The notes under the pieces: generated by a model
What the model saw: only the letters and a program-made list of their open reading frames with translations
Databases searched by the model: none
Told to the model about the DNA's origin: nothing
Assembly (NCBI RefSeq): GCF_035046485.1
Contig: NC_085138.1
Location: 17,923,440 to 17,987,439, forward strand
From: Aedes albopictus
Taxonomy: Eukaryota > Arthropoda > Insecta > Diptera > Culicidae
Direction: 5' to 3'
Length of the DNA stretch: 64,000 nucleotides
In this document: positions 21,900 to 34,172 of the stretch, one piece after another
How the letters are laid out: each line of letters opens with the position of its first letter
How positions within the stretch are numbered: the stretch's first letter is position 1
Program-made: the position numbers and the translations under genes

Positions 21900-22395
21900 T
21901 CAGAAAATATGATCATTGAAGTGCTTTCCGGACGATATGGACATTATCGCCAAAATATTTGGACTGGTGGCAGAGCTGTACAAGTGTACACGCGTCTGAA
22001 ATGCAAAGCAGCAAATGTCGGACCAGTGGTGAATACCTCAAAACAAAGTATACATGTTAGTAAGCGGAACTAAACACGAAAGGATTTGTCTAAAATGTAA
22101 TTTCACAATAGGCGAGGTGACAGATGAATTCATCTACTTCAGCTCTTTTCTAATAGCTGACGACGGAAACTTATCATCCTTAAGGTGGCTAAAGCTTGAT
22201 GGATATGGTGGGCAGGGCATATTGCGATAATGCTGGATAACAACCTTGCAAAGTTGGTATTTGATAATCATCCGGTTGATACGAAAGACACGGAGCGCAG
22301 GAAGCACTATGGGCGGACCAGGTGAAACGCGATCTGACAAACGCTGAGCGCGACCGGGGTTGGATAGCAGTAGCAGCCAATTGAGTTACATATTG
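21900..22395 (+). pseudogene. RTE-clade reverse transcriptase, C-terminal relic
   Basis: Plus-strand fragments in shifting frames follow the order of the thumb and C-terminal part of mosquito RTE proteins: VQVYTRLKCKAANVGPVVNTSKQ (21990-22055), VTDEFIYFSSFLIADDGN (22100-22175), WAGHIAIMLDNNLAKLVFDN (22205-22270) and ADQVKRDLTNAERDRGWIAVAAN (22313-22383). Several frameshifts and a deletion between the second and third blocks show that it is dead. About 70 bp of possible 3' UTR follows. Confidence 0.75.
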
Positions 22396-22399
22396 CGAC

Positions 22400-22940
22400 A
22401 AATGTTTGACTCATTGTAACCATGAATTTGATGCTGAACTAATAAAACGGATGAAATCCTTTCCTTTTATATTTTTTTCTCTTTTTCGAATTTCAGAATT
22501 CAAATTGGGTGCATTAACCAAGGAAGCTCTTACCCGACCTACATTCAACCAAATTGATCCGAATAGGTCTAGCAGCAAGACAAATTCATCTCTCCACTCG
22601 ATTGGCGAAGTTAAGTGAACATTACCAATTTCTCCGTCCGATTCGTTCTGCTACTACCAACGATAGCGCTACTAATGGAAAGGCGATTATGAGCGCTTTT
22701 CAACCATAACTCACACGCTTTTTTGGTCCTTTCTTCGGCAGCAGCGGTTGAAGCGCTCGAAAATGGAACTCCAACATAAGCCGATAATCGGTGCACTTTA
22801 GCAGAACACTCTGGCCGTGAATCCATCACCACCACCATTGGCAGCGGCACAAGGGGCTGTTCGTTCAACCCAGTTTCAGTCAATACTGAAATAAAAAGTT
22901 TGATGATACACAGACAAAATGTCAAGTTAATTTAACATTT
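22400..22940. other. Non-coding stretch
   Basis: No gene supported. Reading frames of up to 104 codons on the minus strand show no recognisable domain. Confidence 0.45.
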
Positions 22941-22942
22941 CA

Positions 22943-23244
22943 CACACTTAAATTCAGAAATTGATCTCGGTAAACGGTTTACCGAGAATCCAACAGCTGA
23001 TATCTCGGTAAAATATTTACTGATTCTCGGTAAAATTTTTACCGAGATTTCGGTAAACCATTACCGAGTCTCGGTGAACTTTGCCGAGATCTCGGTAAAA
23101 AGTTGGTTTACCGAGATCTCGGCAAAGTTCTAACGACATCTCGGTAAAAGTTTTACCGAGATTCAGTAAAAATTATTACCGGATTCTCGGCTGTTGGATT
23201 CTCGGCAATCCGTTTGCTGAGGTCGGCGATTTAATTTAAGTGTG
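22943..23244. mobile_element. MITE built from CTCGGTAAA palindromes, copy 1
   Basis: Termini CACACTTAAATT and its exact inverse, with CA on both sides (22941-22942, 23245-23246). The 302-bp body is packed with CTCGGTAAA and its inverse TTTACCGAG, so it can fold into many alternative hairpins. A related copy is at 56240-56459. Non-coding. Confidence 0.85.
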
Positions 23245-23249
23245 CAAGC

Positions 23250-24345
23250 GTAACATTTTCCTCGACACTGCATCAACGACAACAACAGGTTAGTGTCAAC
23301 GTGATTCAAACATTTGAGTTAGATCCGTGCCCAAACTTTCAAGGTAACCCCTAAAAAAACCCAGTGATGTAAAAATAATATTATTACAAATTTTCTAATT
23401 TGAAAACCTACGAATAGGTAAGTCGCGGAAGGGTGGTTATTTTTTGCTGTGCACAATGAAAATAAAGGTAATTTTGTGACGGTTGTTAAGCGCAAGATTT
23501 GTGCTGCCACGTGGCTTATCCTTTGCCAGCTGTTTTCCGGTGATCCGGCGGAAAATATTTCATCAGGTTGAAAGCATCCCGTGTCTAATGAAATTACCGT
23601 GGAAATGTTTTCTCTCGTTTATCTTAATTATCCCCTCGGACGCATTTCATTATGACGGACAAGTTGTTCCTTTTTGAAACGATTCACTTTGCTTGCTTGC
23701 ACTTAGTGTAGCGATAGATAAGCGATGATCTTCAAGCGGGAAAATCCTTTTCTGCTGAAAGCATTCCATTCCGGATGGATGGAGCGTCCTGCCTGGTCTG
23801 TGTCTATAGTCTATGTACTCGGCTTAACTCTCCTTCCTCTGTTCAATTCCTGGCAAATAAAGTTGAAACTCTCGTTTGCTAGATCAGCACAAACCAGGTT
23901 ACACTCGGAAGTGGAATGTGCAATGGGGAATGCGAGGAAGGATGGAATCAACCCACATTTACACAGTCCAGTCCGAAAATTGTTTTACATCATCAAGAAC
24001 AAACACGGGGGAGGGGATTGCTTCTCCAGGGGCAAAGGATGCGAAAGAAGTTCCGGCAAAAAATGCCAAGTATAACTATGGTTTGCTTTGATGAATTCAA
24101 CTCAAATTTTGACACGGTACAGTACCGTGCAACTACGAATATGCTGAATTTGCTAAAGGAACAAAATGTTTTATTTTTTTAGCGGTACCCCTTAGTATTG
24201 CATAAAGTTAGTATTGCAGTAAGTCATTTGAACAGTAACCGACAAATCGTTTCACTTATGTTTGCTTCTAGTCATCTTAAAACGATTTCAGTCAACCAGA
24301 GCAACCATCTAACAGGCAGCGATTCCTTGCCATTTGAAAAAAAAA
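23250..24345. other. Low-copy non-coding block
   Basis: Balanced-composition sequence. Overlapping frames of 71-116 codons at 23725-24182 have no family resemblance and are not called. It may be host intronic or intergenic DNA. Confidence 0.45.
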
Positions 24346-24349
24346 AATG

Positions 24350-24680
24350 TCACTCAAATGACTAGCTGAGCACGGAGCACCTACATTCCACCACACTGAA
24401 AAATTATCGGAAGTCGGGTCAATTTTTACCGAATGCTGGGCCACTGCTGGACCCACATCGGATAACAGTTAGGTCTATGTTGGGTTTGACGTCATCAATG
24501 ATGAATAAAGCTTTAAACCTACGAAATCAGAACATATGCTTGCTATTGCTAGCTGGGGCAATTGAATGATATGTGCCGGTCGTCAGTCGTCGGAGAACCC
24601 ACTGCTGCTTGGGTTGGTGTAAATTTAATGATCAGAGGCCAGTCAATTATCCTGATTGTAAATGGAAAAAACTTGATTCG
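24350..24680 (+). repeat. Interspersed repeat family X, copy 2
   Basis: Colinear with 15895-16265 over GTCGGGTCAATTTTTA, GTCTATGTTGGGTTTG, GACGTCATCAATGATGA, AAAGCTTTA, CTAGCTGGGGC, AATGATCAGAGGC and TAAATGGAAAAA, with small indels. Class unknown. Confidence 0.75.
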
Positions 24681-25324
24681 TTCCTGTGGAAAAGTGTACT
24701 AATTTATGATTTAGTATTTGGCTTCTGGGACGCATTCGGGATTCAAGTGGTTTCCAGGGACTTTTGGGGAAGGAAATGCTGCTGATATATTAGAGGACAA
24801 TTAGAGGACAAATGGTGGACTTGTATGAACATGCAGTAAAAATCTCTTATTTAAACGAACATTTTTCACGCCTTTTATTACATTATTGGAAATCTTACTG
24901 GTTACACCTATACATACTAATGCAGAAATATAGTGCTTTGGGTACAACAGGAAGAAACGTGAAAAAATGCCTGTCAATTGCTGCCTAATGCTACATCAAC
25001 AACAACTTTTGGAAGAAACTGATTCGATCAAAATGAACGCACTCAGTTATCTTCTGCGAAAATTATCGCCAAGTGATTGAGCGCCGCAATGCTTACAACC
25101 GACTTCGATCAATGCGTGAGAGAATCGCGGCCTTGCTGCCCGACTGTCCATTCGGTTGGTGCGGCTGAATGAACTTAGCCATTAAACGTGTAAACTTGTT
25201 CATTTCCCGAGTGCCAGCATATGTAGGCTGTACCAACACACCGATCGAAACGGTTGTTTCAAACAGAGAGAAAATATCAGTTTCTCTCACTGATTCTCTC
25301 GGAACTCAACAACACTGCTTTAGT

Positions 25325-25405
25325 CCTCGAATAACTGTCTTGATCTCGTCTAGCATTGGAGGTTCCACAACCTGTTCGTCGTCGTTGATTCAAATTCTGT
25401 CTGTC
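25325..25405 (-). pseudogene. Possible LINE RT fragment
   Basis: On the minus strand the frame reads INDDEQVVEPPMLDEIKTVIRGLKQ. This resembles the segment just before the RT domain in RTE-type LINEs, where a similar acidic/PP...LDE sequence precedes KNNKAAG. The match stops abruptly and a stop codon lies upstream. Only about 25 residues support the call. Confidence 0.4.
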
Positions 25406-27500
25406 ACTTTACCGTTTGTACCAGGGGGCCAGCAAAAGGCAAAATCACCGTAGCTCACAACAAAAACACGTTCAAAATGGTTTGTGCTGAAAATTGATGC
25501 ACTACACAATTTCTTACTGATTTATTTGCTATCTTCGCGTTGTCGTGCAATTTCGAACGATTGCACGCCAAAATTTTGGTAACCTTTTGCTAGTTTTACA
25601 CGTTTTACTTAAGTAATAACTTATGGTAATGACTAATTCGCAAAAGTCGTACACATCCCAGATCTGTCAGAGTGCCCAAAAGTGTCAATTTCCCAAACAT
25701 GTCAAATTCATGTGGGCTACGGCACATCTATTCGTGGTTAACGTCCGCGCTGCCCCGCTGGTTTGTACCGTTCCACAATACCTCGAAGTGCTCTCTCCTC
25801 CTGGTAGCCACCATTGTTTTATCTTTCAGCAAGTTCCTTAACGGTCGTTGCACGTGACGCGAGAAGGCACTGTTTTTCTCCGTACGCCATTGACAATTTC
25901 GTAAAAACTCCGCATATCATTCTGTTGCATACTCTCTTGCGCCCGAGCAATCACATGCTTCGTGCTCTTTTTTTTTTCTTTTTGTGGTGAATTCGACAGT
26001 AATTGTAGAAGATAGGTTTCAAACGAAACTGATTGATGACTTGTAAGTTTAAAATGAGGTGTGGGTACTGCAACTGTCTCTTTGATGTCCTTGTTAAACT
26101 TAGATGAATTGATTGATCAAAATTGACAAATTAGCTTGATTTCACTTGATGAAACTAACTATATGATAAGGATTAATAAATATGGCTTCAGCCATCTTAT
26201 ATATTTAATTAACTGTAATTAACAAACTTGATCTTGTCTACTGTGTTTCTTTTTCATCACGTTTTCAGACCAAGTCCCTGTACGCAAAATATCAATTTCT
26301 CCATGTTTTGTGCCTCATTAATCTTCTTTTGGTGAAAACTAACAGAACAAAACAAAGGCGATTCAAATCGGACGTTTTTTTCGTAAGAATCGCGTGGTCC
26401 CACATACGACACTGCATTTTTGCATACTGGTGAATGGAGGTATATTATTATTTACTTTAGATCTAGAATCAGACAAAGTCACTCCGATTAAAGGTAGAAA
26501 CTGTGTTGCTGCCGGATCGTTGTTGGTTGGTTATCCTTGTCCTGGAAATGAATTATGTACTACACGTGTCAAGTCTGTCGTTGTTGATTGTATACAGCAA
26601 TTAATTATGCACGTTTATTTTTTTAACTGAGAATGGTTTACAGCGACGACAGATACAAGCTTAATCACAGGTGAGGTTCTTGAATTGAATTTAAAGGAAT
26701 GGGATTAGATGTTCTTTCTATGCTCGTAAGTGTTACTTTAATAAATAATGAAAAATTGATTTAGTAGCCTTTTGGCAACCTCTTCGAGCTGGTACGCAGT
26801 AGGTCCTGGGCTCAATACCAGGACTGTCCCCCAACGATTGTATTACAAGTCCGCGGGAATGCTTTCATTCACTGAAGAACGTTTGTTGGGTCGAGTTGTT
26901 GACCCGATAATCTTCTCGTACAGACGAGAGGTAGGGCGAGCTGCACACAGCTAAAGCGGCGGAATACTGAGCGACTTTAGAGGGGCCACTTTAGACTGAA
27001 GCAAGAAAACACACTTGCACGTGTTCATCAGCGGTAAACAGAGTGATAACGTATTCCCAGACATTCTTTGGGACCTCGAATGCATCCAAGGAGCAATGGA
27101 GTTCCGCGGATTGGGAACCAGGGGCGAAAGCGAACCTTTCGAGGCAAATGTTGAAGAGAATGGAAAACTGTTCGCAAAATTTTAGTTCATTTTCGTTGGA
27201 ATACTGGACAAACATCATCATCCCAATCCAACAGCCAGATGCTTTCTTCGGGATTGAATTTCAGAGACGATTGTGTCCCGATCAGCTCTCAGGGCAGTAA
27301 TCGAGAACGAAATCCGCCTTTCTGTAACAGACTCTCCAGTTCTTGTCGGAGTTCGATAGTTTCTGGGATAAAGAAATGAACGTCCACGTAAACGTTCTTC
27401 TTAATGACCAGGCCATGCTAGCTTTCGAGAATGGTGAGCCTTCATCTTTGAAAAGTTAGAAAAGCATTCGGGTGGCGACGAATGAAGACGGCGCTAGGCC
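25406..27500. other. Non-coding stretch
   Basis: No gene supported. Around 26770-26850 a segment with GGGCTCAATACCAGG resembles a tRNA box B, but no matching box A is clear, so no RNA gene or SINE is called. Confidence 0.45.
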
Positions 27501-27504
27501 GTAA

Positions 27505-27675
27505 GGGGCCATTCATAAACCACGTAGACTTTTTGGGGGGAGGGGGGTGGGTCTAGCCAAAGTCTACGATCCATACAAATTTCAATTTTTTTCTATGAAC
27601 AAAAGTGTACGAGGGGGGAGGGGAGGGGGGTCTGAGATTGCCAAATTTTGGTCTACGTGGTTTATGAACAGCCCC
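27505..27675. mobile_element. Harbinger-type MITE, 171 bp
   Basis: Termini GGGGCCATTCATAAACCACG on the left and the inverted GGGGCTGTTCATAAACCACG on the right. TAA is duplicated on both sides (27502-27504, 27676-27678), the TWA-type 3-bp target of PIF/Harbinger elements. The centre has G-rich runs. Non-coding. Confidence 0.85.
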
Positions 27676-27891
27676 TAAGTGACGGTATTCAACTCATACG
27701 TCTGAATGAGCTCTAAAATGTCGAATCGCCATACAGTTCTGTAAAAAGGGCGATCCTTGAAACGAAAATTCTTTAAAAAGAGATTGAACTAACTAAGTGT
27801 TTATTTCAACCTTAAAAAGATACAAATTGGCAATTTTTTAACACAATTTAAGCATCGAAGAGACAAAAAGAAACTAATCGGTTGACCTGTA

Positions 27892-28011
27892 GGGTAATTT
27901 TCCAATTATTGCACGGCTAAAACTCGCCTATTGTTGTACACTCCATGTTATTCTTATGAGGTGTGCAACAATTGGCGAATTTTTAGCCGTGCAACAATTG
28001 GAAAATTACCC
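27892..28011. mobile_element. TA-MITE forming a near-complete hairpin, 120 bp
   Basis: The left arm starts GGGTAATTTTCCAATT and continues TTGCACGGCTAAAA; the right arm is its inverted complement almost to the centre, leaving a short loop near 27950. TA flanks both ends (27890-27891, 28012-28013). Non-coding; a transcript would fold into one long stem. Confidence 0.85.
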
Positions 28012-28289
28012 TATAAAATATCATTTTTATTCATCTTTACAATATGTTTTGACTTTTTAGCAACGAGATATTTCATTATAAAAAATGATCATTTTTCCTA
28101 GGAAACTCAAAAAATAACGTAGAAACTATAAAAAATGGCAACACTGTTTTCAGAAAAAAGATGCAAATTAATATACTGAACAAGTATCCATAAAATCAGA
28201 AGCCATGAAACCCTCACTCAAGAAAGATACAAAGGGTTTAGTGGCTTTCAAGGTTTGAAGGTTGTTAGTACTAATTTTATTGTAGAGGA

Positions 28290-28480
28290 ACTTACGTATT
28301 TTCGGCCGTTTTGTTCCCTTCGTCAGGAGGGTTCAAAACCCCATTAAACTCGTAATTGGCCTCAAATCTTTCCCAAACAAACTAAATTGTTTCACCAAGT
28401 TTCAAGCAATTTGGCTGACAAAAACCCCTGATGACGAAGAGAACAAACCTGCCGATAATACCCTTGGTCACCCAATATCG
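28290..28480. repeat. Short inverted repeat (foldback)
   Basis: TCGGCCGTTTTGTTCCCTTC at about 28313-28332 is mirrored by the inverse of GAAGAGAACAAACCTGCCGA near 28435-28456. Possible MITE remnant; ends and TSD not defined. Confidence 0.5.
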
Positions 28481-28489
28481 CGTATTTCA

Positions 28490-29802
28490 AAAGATAGAAC
28501 CAAATTTGGATAAATTTTGATGATGATGATTAACCTGGGCTTGTTAGGAACCGTACTTAACCCGATTTTCTTTTTATTTATTTAAATTTTGATGTTAATG
28601 AAACAACCTATAAAAGTCACGTAATTGAGAACATCTTACCAACAGTCATAATTGCGTCTTGCCGGCGCGATGGCTGTATGAATTAACGTTGACTTCAAAA
28701 TTAAAAGGGTGAATATTCACCAAGCTACTTCAATCTATACAACGATGTTTGAAAATAGGTACGTAATAATTTCTCAAAGTCAAACAATAGTGTCATCGTG
28801 AATACGGCTAGGAACTCATTGTGCACTGGAAAGTACAAAGGCGACAACAAGCACCTCTCTCGTTGCTAGCGGAAAAATACCAGCAGACCATAGCACATGA
28901 AGCCCAGTGCGTCGTTCGTAAAGCAAAGCGAAAGTTAGTTTTAGACGCGACCTTCGTTTGTCTCTGCTTGGAACGAAGTGTTTGTGTGTATCGTGTGAAT
29001 CGTCACAGACAAACAGACGTAACACTCTTCAAAACGGCTTGGCACATGCATTTAACGATCAATAGATACATATTTCATTTGATTTGCGCGATCGTTCCAC
29101 CAGATGCGCTAGTGTTCGATCGCTTTGACGTTTGCCAGTGTATACGTTGCTGAATGATGCAAACGAAAATTACAGGCAATTTGTGTAGTTGTGTGCATGT
29201 CAGCAAAACTTTAAATCGAAATCCATCATGGCCGACAGTGTCGGGCGCGGCTCTACCAACAGGTGGCAGTGTGCTCATGAAAATGACACCGGGCAAAAGT
29301 TTTTGATGAATTTCCTCTAAGAGTTACGCCTGTCTGTCTGTGGAATCGTGTAGAACGCTTCCTAATACAACGAGCTATCATCATCAGCTCACACATTTCT
29401 TGTAATGTTTTCGTACAGAAACTGGTAGAAACATCATCTCAATTATTGGTAGGATTTTTTGTTTTAGGTGTTTTAATGTCGAGCTCACCACTACACTGGA
29501 ATGTTCTCATAATGAGAACTGTCAAAAAATTGGCTAGCATGGAAGAATGTCGAAGCTGGACACAGGAGCTGATGTGAATAGTATTCCGATGAAATGTGTG
29601 AAACATGTTTTGCATAATGAAACAGTTTTTTTTAGATCTAGGAACATGCTCCATGCAGCACGCAAATAAATCAGCAAAACTTTGCCGATTTCCAGCAATA
29701 AAAAATTGGTGTGTATGGTTGCTAGTCCATGGTTGACCCGAACCAATAAAAGTTGCACAATGAATCAACTGAATAATTGACTTGAAGTTGTCAACATTCT
29801 CA
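28490..29802. other. Non-coding stretch
   Basis: Mostly low-copy sequence. A CTTAACCCGATTTTCTTTTT segment near 28556 also occurs around 21104, hinting at a dispersed repeat. No gene supported. Confidence 0.45.
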
Positions 29803-29989
29803 CTGTACACCAGTGGTTTTCAACCTTTTTCAGTCCGTGCACCCCTTTTGGATTTTCCCTAACCTCATTCCCCCCCTATTTCAAAACGTTTAATTATAAC
29901 TACAGTTGATGATGAAATTTTGTTTGAAAATGATTTTATTTTTAATCATCGACAAACAAAACACTATTTTCTAACTTGAAAATCAAAAC

Positions 29990-30270
29990 TTGCGCCTATT
30001 CCGATGCTTCATCTTTATCTGCAGCATCGTTGAGAATCCTGATTTTTATAGATACGTTCGTGAATGTCAATAAAACTCGCAAGGCCATTTGCCAAACTTT
30101 GGGGTGTATGTCACTTTTGAGAACCATGAACTCCAACTCACATTGGAACTGTTCTTCGAACAAGTTTTTCTTTGCAGCGTTCTGCAGTTCGATGAGCTTA
30201 TCCTTAAATTGATCTGGAACTTTGGTCACTTCTACTCGAAAAGTATTTCATCATATCGTGTCCAGGCCTC
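29990..30270 (-). pseudogene. hAT transposase C-terminal fragment
   Basis: Minus-strand frame: VPDQFKDKLIELQNAAKKNLFEEQFQCELEF...WQMALRVLLTF. The order (LIELQN...LFEE...ALR(V/I)LLPF) matches the C-terminal dimerisation region of ZBED5/SPIN-group hAT transposases. After LLTF the expected TTYLCE(S/A)GFS is replaced by out-of-frame sequence. It is separated from its upstream part by two nested insertions. Non-functional. Confidence 0.75.
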
Positions 30271-30277
30271 TTCCTGG

Positions 30278-31430
30278 GCCCTGTAGCATAATCGGGCTAA
30301 TAATATTAGCTACAAGTTACAAGTTACAAGTACTAATATTACAAGTGCTAATAATTTGTGTTGCATAAAGGCTCAATTTTCCACTAATATTATTAGCACT
30401 TGTAATATTAGTGACCATGAAAATACAAGTTGTTTTGGTTCATTTACCTGTCAAAATTTATCCGACAGTACATTATTAATTTGAAATGGCAGTTGATGTT
30501 TGTTTATATTCCGCATTTTCCGCGTAACATCCGGAAATAACTTCATTTCAAGTTTTGCATTCTTTATACGATAGATGAAGAAAAGCATATGCTGTTTGGA
30601 TAATCTTCGGCCGCTCTGACGAAATATTTTTTTACAAAGTATGGCACTGCAAGTACCTAGATTTTTAGTAAAATGTCCCAAAGATCCAATAGTAATGGTT
30701 GAAAAACAATGTATAAAGATTTAGCAACATGTATTATGCTTCTTGTTAAAATCCCAAGTGATCTGAGATGCAAAAATTGAGCTTTTACCTACTTGTATAC
30801 GTCGCAACTCGATTCGAGTTAGTGTATGTATATTGTAACTCTTGATTAGCTTAATGATGCGCAATACAAGCAATTGATTCAAATTTATTTCGCATCTGCA
30901 ACTTTATCTGTGCTTATGCAGTGACCATAATAACCATAACTTTACCAAGAACCTCCAATCAAAGATGAGTATTGTAGAAACTTTGGAGAACTTGAGAGAC
31001 TCAGCAGAAATTATATTTTGGATACAAAGTGTGCATCAATGAGTTTCGAATACATACTGCCAAATTTAATCGTCGAAAACTGGAATTAAGGTTGACATTT
31101 AGATAAATAATATCTTTTGAGTTCATCAAAATGGTAAATCGATATATTCAAAACTAAATATGACTTCTGCAATACTTTAAATCTAACTTGTAAATTATTT
31201 TACAAGACCTTTGAGACTTGTAATCAAAAGTACAAGTCATAGCTAAAATTTTATACTTGTAGTTTGTTTATGCAACATACACTTGTAAATTCTACTAATA
31301 ATATTAGTCCATCCGACTTGTAGTATTGGACTTGTAACTTGTACTTGTAGTATTTTTATGCAACAGAAAATTATAAGTTACAAGCTACAAGACTAATATT
31401 ATTAGTAAAAATTTCATTATGCTACAGGCC
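30278..31430. mobile_element. Non-autonomous TIR element rich in TACAAGT words
   Basis: Left end GCCCTGTAGCATAAT; right end, inverted, GGCCTGTAGCATAAT. Subterminal CTAATAATATTAG palindromes lie near both ends, and TTACAAGT/ACTTGTAA words fill the body. CCTGG on both sides (30273-30277, 31431-31435) is a candidate 5-bp TSD; other boundaries within the G/C run are possible. 1153 bp, no ORF, superfamily undetermined. It is nested in the hAT element at 29811-38051. Confidence 0.75.
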
Positions 31431-31639
31431 CCTGGACGTCAGGAAATACCATTCAAATTTATTTTAAGTACTAAAGTGCTTCTCTGCAAGGGCGTAGCCA
31501 GGGGGGGGGCAGGGGGGGGCCGTGGCCCCCCCCTGACCGATCAACTATATTCTAACTTAACTGAAAAACTTAGATGATCAGAACTGTTTTTGACTAGTAA
31601 AAATAAAATTCTCCTGCATCCTCGTATTTTTTTAATGTA

Positions 31640-34153
31640 TGCAGGAATTCCTTCGGAAATTCTTGGAGGAATACCTTCGAAAATTCCTGAGGGTATTCCT
31701 TCGGAAATACCTGGAGGAATTCCTTTAGAAATTCCTGAAGGAATTCCATCCAAAATTCCTGGAGGAATCCCTTCGCAAATTCCTGAAAGAATGCCATCGG
31801 AAATTCCTGAAGGAATTCCTTCGGAAATTCCTGGAGCAATTCTTTCGGAAATTCCTTGGGCAGTTCCTTGGGAAAATCTTGGATGAATACCTTCGGAGAT
31901 TAGTGGAGGAATTCTTTCAGAAATACATAGAGAAATTCGTGAGGAAATCCTTAGGTGAATTCCTTACGAAATTCCTGGACAAAATAATTCCAAACTTCCT
32001 GGAGGGATGCTTTTGGAAATTCCTGGAGGAATTCCTTCGGAAATTGCTGGACGAATGTCATTGAAAATTCCTGGAGGAATTCCTTCGGAAAGTCGTAGAG
32101 AATTTTTTTCGGAAATACTTCTTGGTTTTTTTTTTGGAAATTCTTGCAGGAATTCCTTCGGAAATTCCTAGCGGAATTCCTGGAGGAATTCCTTCGGAAA
32201 TTCCAGGAGGATTTCCATCGGAAATTTCTGGAGGAATTCTTTCAGAAATTTCGGGAGGAATTCCTTCGGAAATTGCTGGACGAATTCCTTTGGAATTCCA
32301 GGAGGAATTCCTTTAGGAATTCCTGGAGGAATTCCTTCGGAAATTCCGGGAGAAATCCCTTCGGAAATTGCTGGGCGAATTTCATTAGAAATTCCAGGAG
32401 GAATTCCGTCGGAAATTCCTGCAATAATTTCTTCGTCAATTACTGGATGAATTCCTTCGGAAATTGCTGGACCAATTCTTTTGGAAATTCCTGGAGGAAT
32501 TCCTTCGGAAATTCCTGGAGGAATTTTTTCGGAAATTCTTTTTAAATTTTTTTTTTTGGAAATTTCTGGAGAATTACCGTCGGAAATTCCTAGCAGAATT
32601 CCTTCGGAAAATCCTGAAGGAATTCTTTCGGAAATTCCGGGAGGAGTTCCTTCGGAAATTCCATTAGGAATTCCTTTAAAAATTCCTGGAGGAATTCTTT
32701 CAGAAATTTCGGGAGGAATTCTTTCGGAAATTGCTGGACGAATTCCTTTGGAGATTCCCGGAGGAATTCATTCGGAAATTTCAGGAGAAATTCCTTTAGG
32801 AATTCCTGGAGGAATTCTTTCGGAAATTTCTGAAGGAATTCCATTCGAAATTCCTGGAGGAATTCCTTCCAAAACTCTTAGAGGAATCCCTTGGCAAAAT
32901 CCTGGAAGAATTCCTTCTGAAATTTCTGGAGAAATTCCATCGGAAATTCGTGAAGGACTTCGTTCGGAAATTACTGGAGGAAATTGCTGGACGAATTCCT
33001 TTGGAGATTCCTGGAGGAATTCATTCGGAAATTCCAGAATGAATTTGTTCAGGAATTCCTGGAGGAATTCTTTCGGAAATTCCGGGAGGAATTGCTTCGG
33101 AAATTCCTGAAGCATTTCCTTCAAAAATCCTCGAAGAATTCCTTAAAATAAATCAGAATTCTTGGAGGAATCCCTTCGCAAATTCCTGGAAGAATTCCTT
33201 CGGAAATTCCTGAAGGAATTCCTTCGGAAATTCCTGAAGGATTTCGTTCGGAAATTCCTGAACGAATTCATTCGAAAATTTCTGGAGGAATTCTTTTGGA
33301 AGTTCCTTGGGGAGTTCCCTCGAAAAGTCTTGCATGAATACCTCCGGAAATTTCTGGAGGAATTCTTTCAGAAATCTATAAAGAAATTCCTGAGAAAATC
33401 CTTGGATGAATTCCTTAGGACATTCCTGGAAAAAAATCATTCCAAATTTCTTAGAGGAATGCTTTTTATGATTCCTGGAGGAATTCCTTCGGAAACTACT
33501 GGACGAATTCCTTTGGAAATTGCAGGAGGAATTGCTTCGGAAATTGCTGGAATAATTTCTTCGGAAATTACTGGAAGAATTTCTTCGGAAATTCCTGGAG
33601 GTATTCCTTCGGAAATTCCTGGAGAATTTTTTTCGGAAAGTCTTTTTGGATTTTATTTTTGGAAATTCCAAGAGGAATTCCCTCGAAAATTCTTGGAGGA
33701 ATTTCTTTACAAATTCCGTTAGGAATTCCTTCAAAAATTCCTGGAAGAATTCTTTCGGAAATTCCGGGAGGAATTCCTTCGGAAATTGCTGGACGAATTC
33801 GTTTAAAGATTCATGGAAATTCCTGCGTGAATTCTTTCGGAATTACTTCGGTAATTCCTGGAGAAATCCCTCCGGAATCTCTTGGATGAATTCCTTCTGA
33901 AATTCGTGGAGCAATTATTTCGGAAATTCCTGGAGGGATTGCTTCAGAGATTCTTGGAGAAATTTCTTAAAAATTCCCGGAGGAGTTCCATTGGAAATTC
34001 CTGGAGGAATTCCTTCGGAAATTCCTTCGGAAATTCCTGGAGAAACTCTTTTGGAAATTCCTGAAGGATTTTTTTTGGAAATTCCAGGAAGAATTCCTTC
34101 AGAAATTCCAGGAGAAATTCTGTCGGAAAATCCTGGAGAAATTCCTTTGGAAA
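31640..34153. repeat. 24-bp tandem array, left arm (A orientation)
   Basis: The period is 24 bp. Each unit contains GGAATTCC, TTCGGAAATTCC and TGGA in that order, with substitutions between units. The period is a multiple of three and the unit lacks stops, so long frames open in all six frames with 8-residue periodic products (GIPSEIPG, EFLRKFLE and NSFGNSWR types). I treat those frames as artefacts. Confidence 0.9.
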
Positions 34154-34172
34154 TTTCCAAAGGAATTTCTCC
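34135..34172. repeat. Perfect 38-bp palindrome at the arm junction
   Basis: The two arms meet here. The 38 bases are a perfect inverted repeat centred between 34153 and 34154; its core reads TTTGGAAATTTCCAAA. The centre lies about 360 bp from the midpoint of the enclosing element. Confidence 0.9.

Noticed and set aside
22611..22925. 104-codon minus-strand ORF
   Set aside because: No motif, no repeat-free support and an end close to a MITE border; chance frame.
26760..26850. Possible tRNA gene or SINE head (GGGCTCAATACCAGG)
   Set aside because: Only a box-B-like word is present; no box A at the right distance and no cloverleaf.
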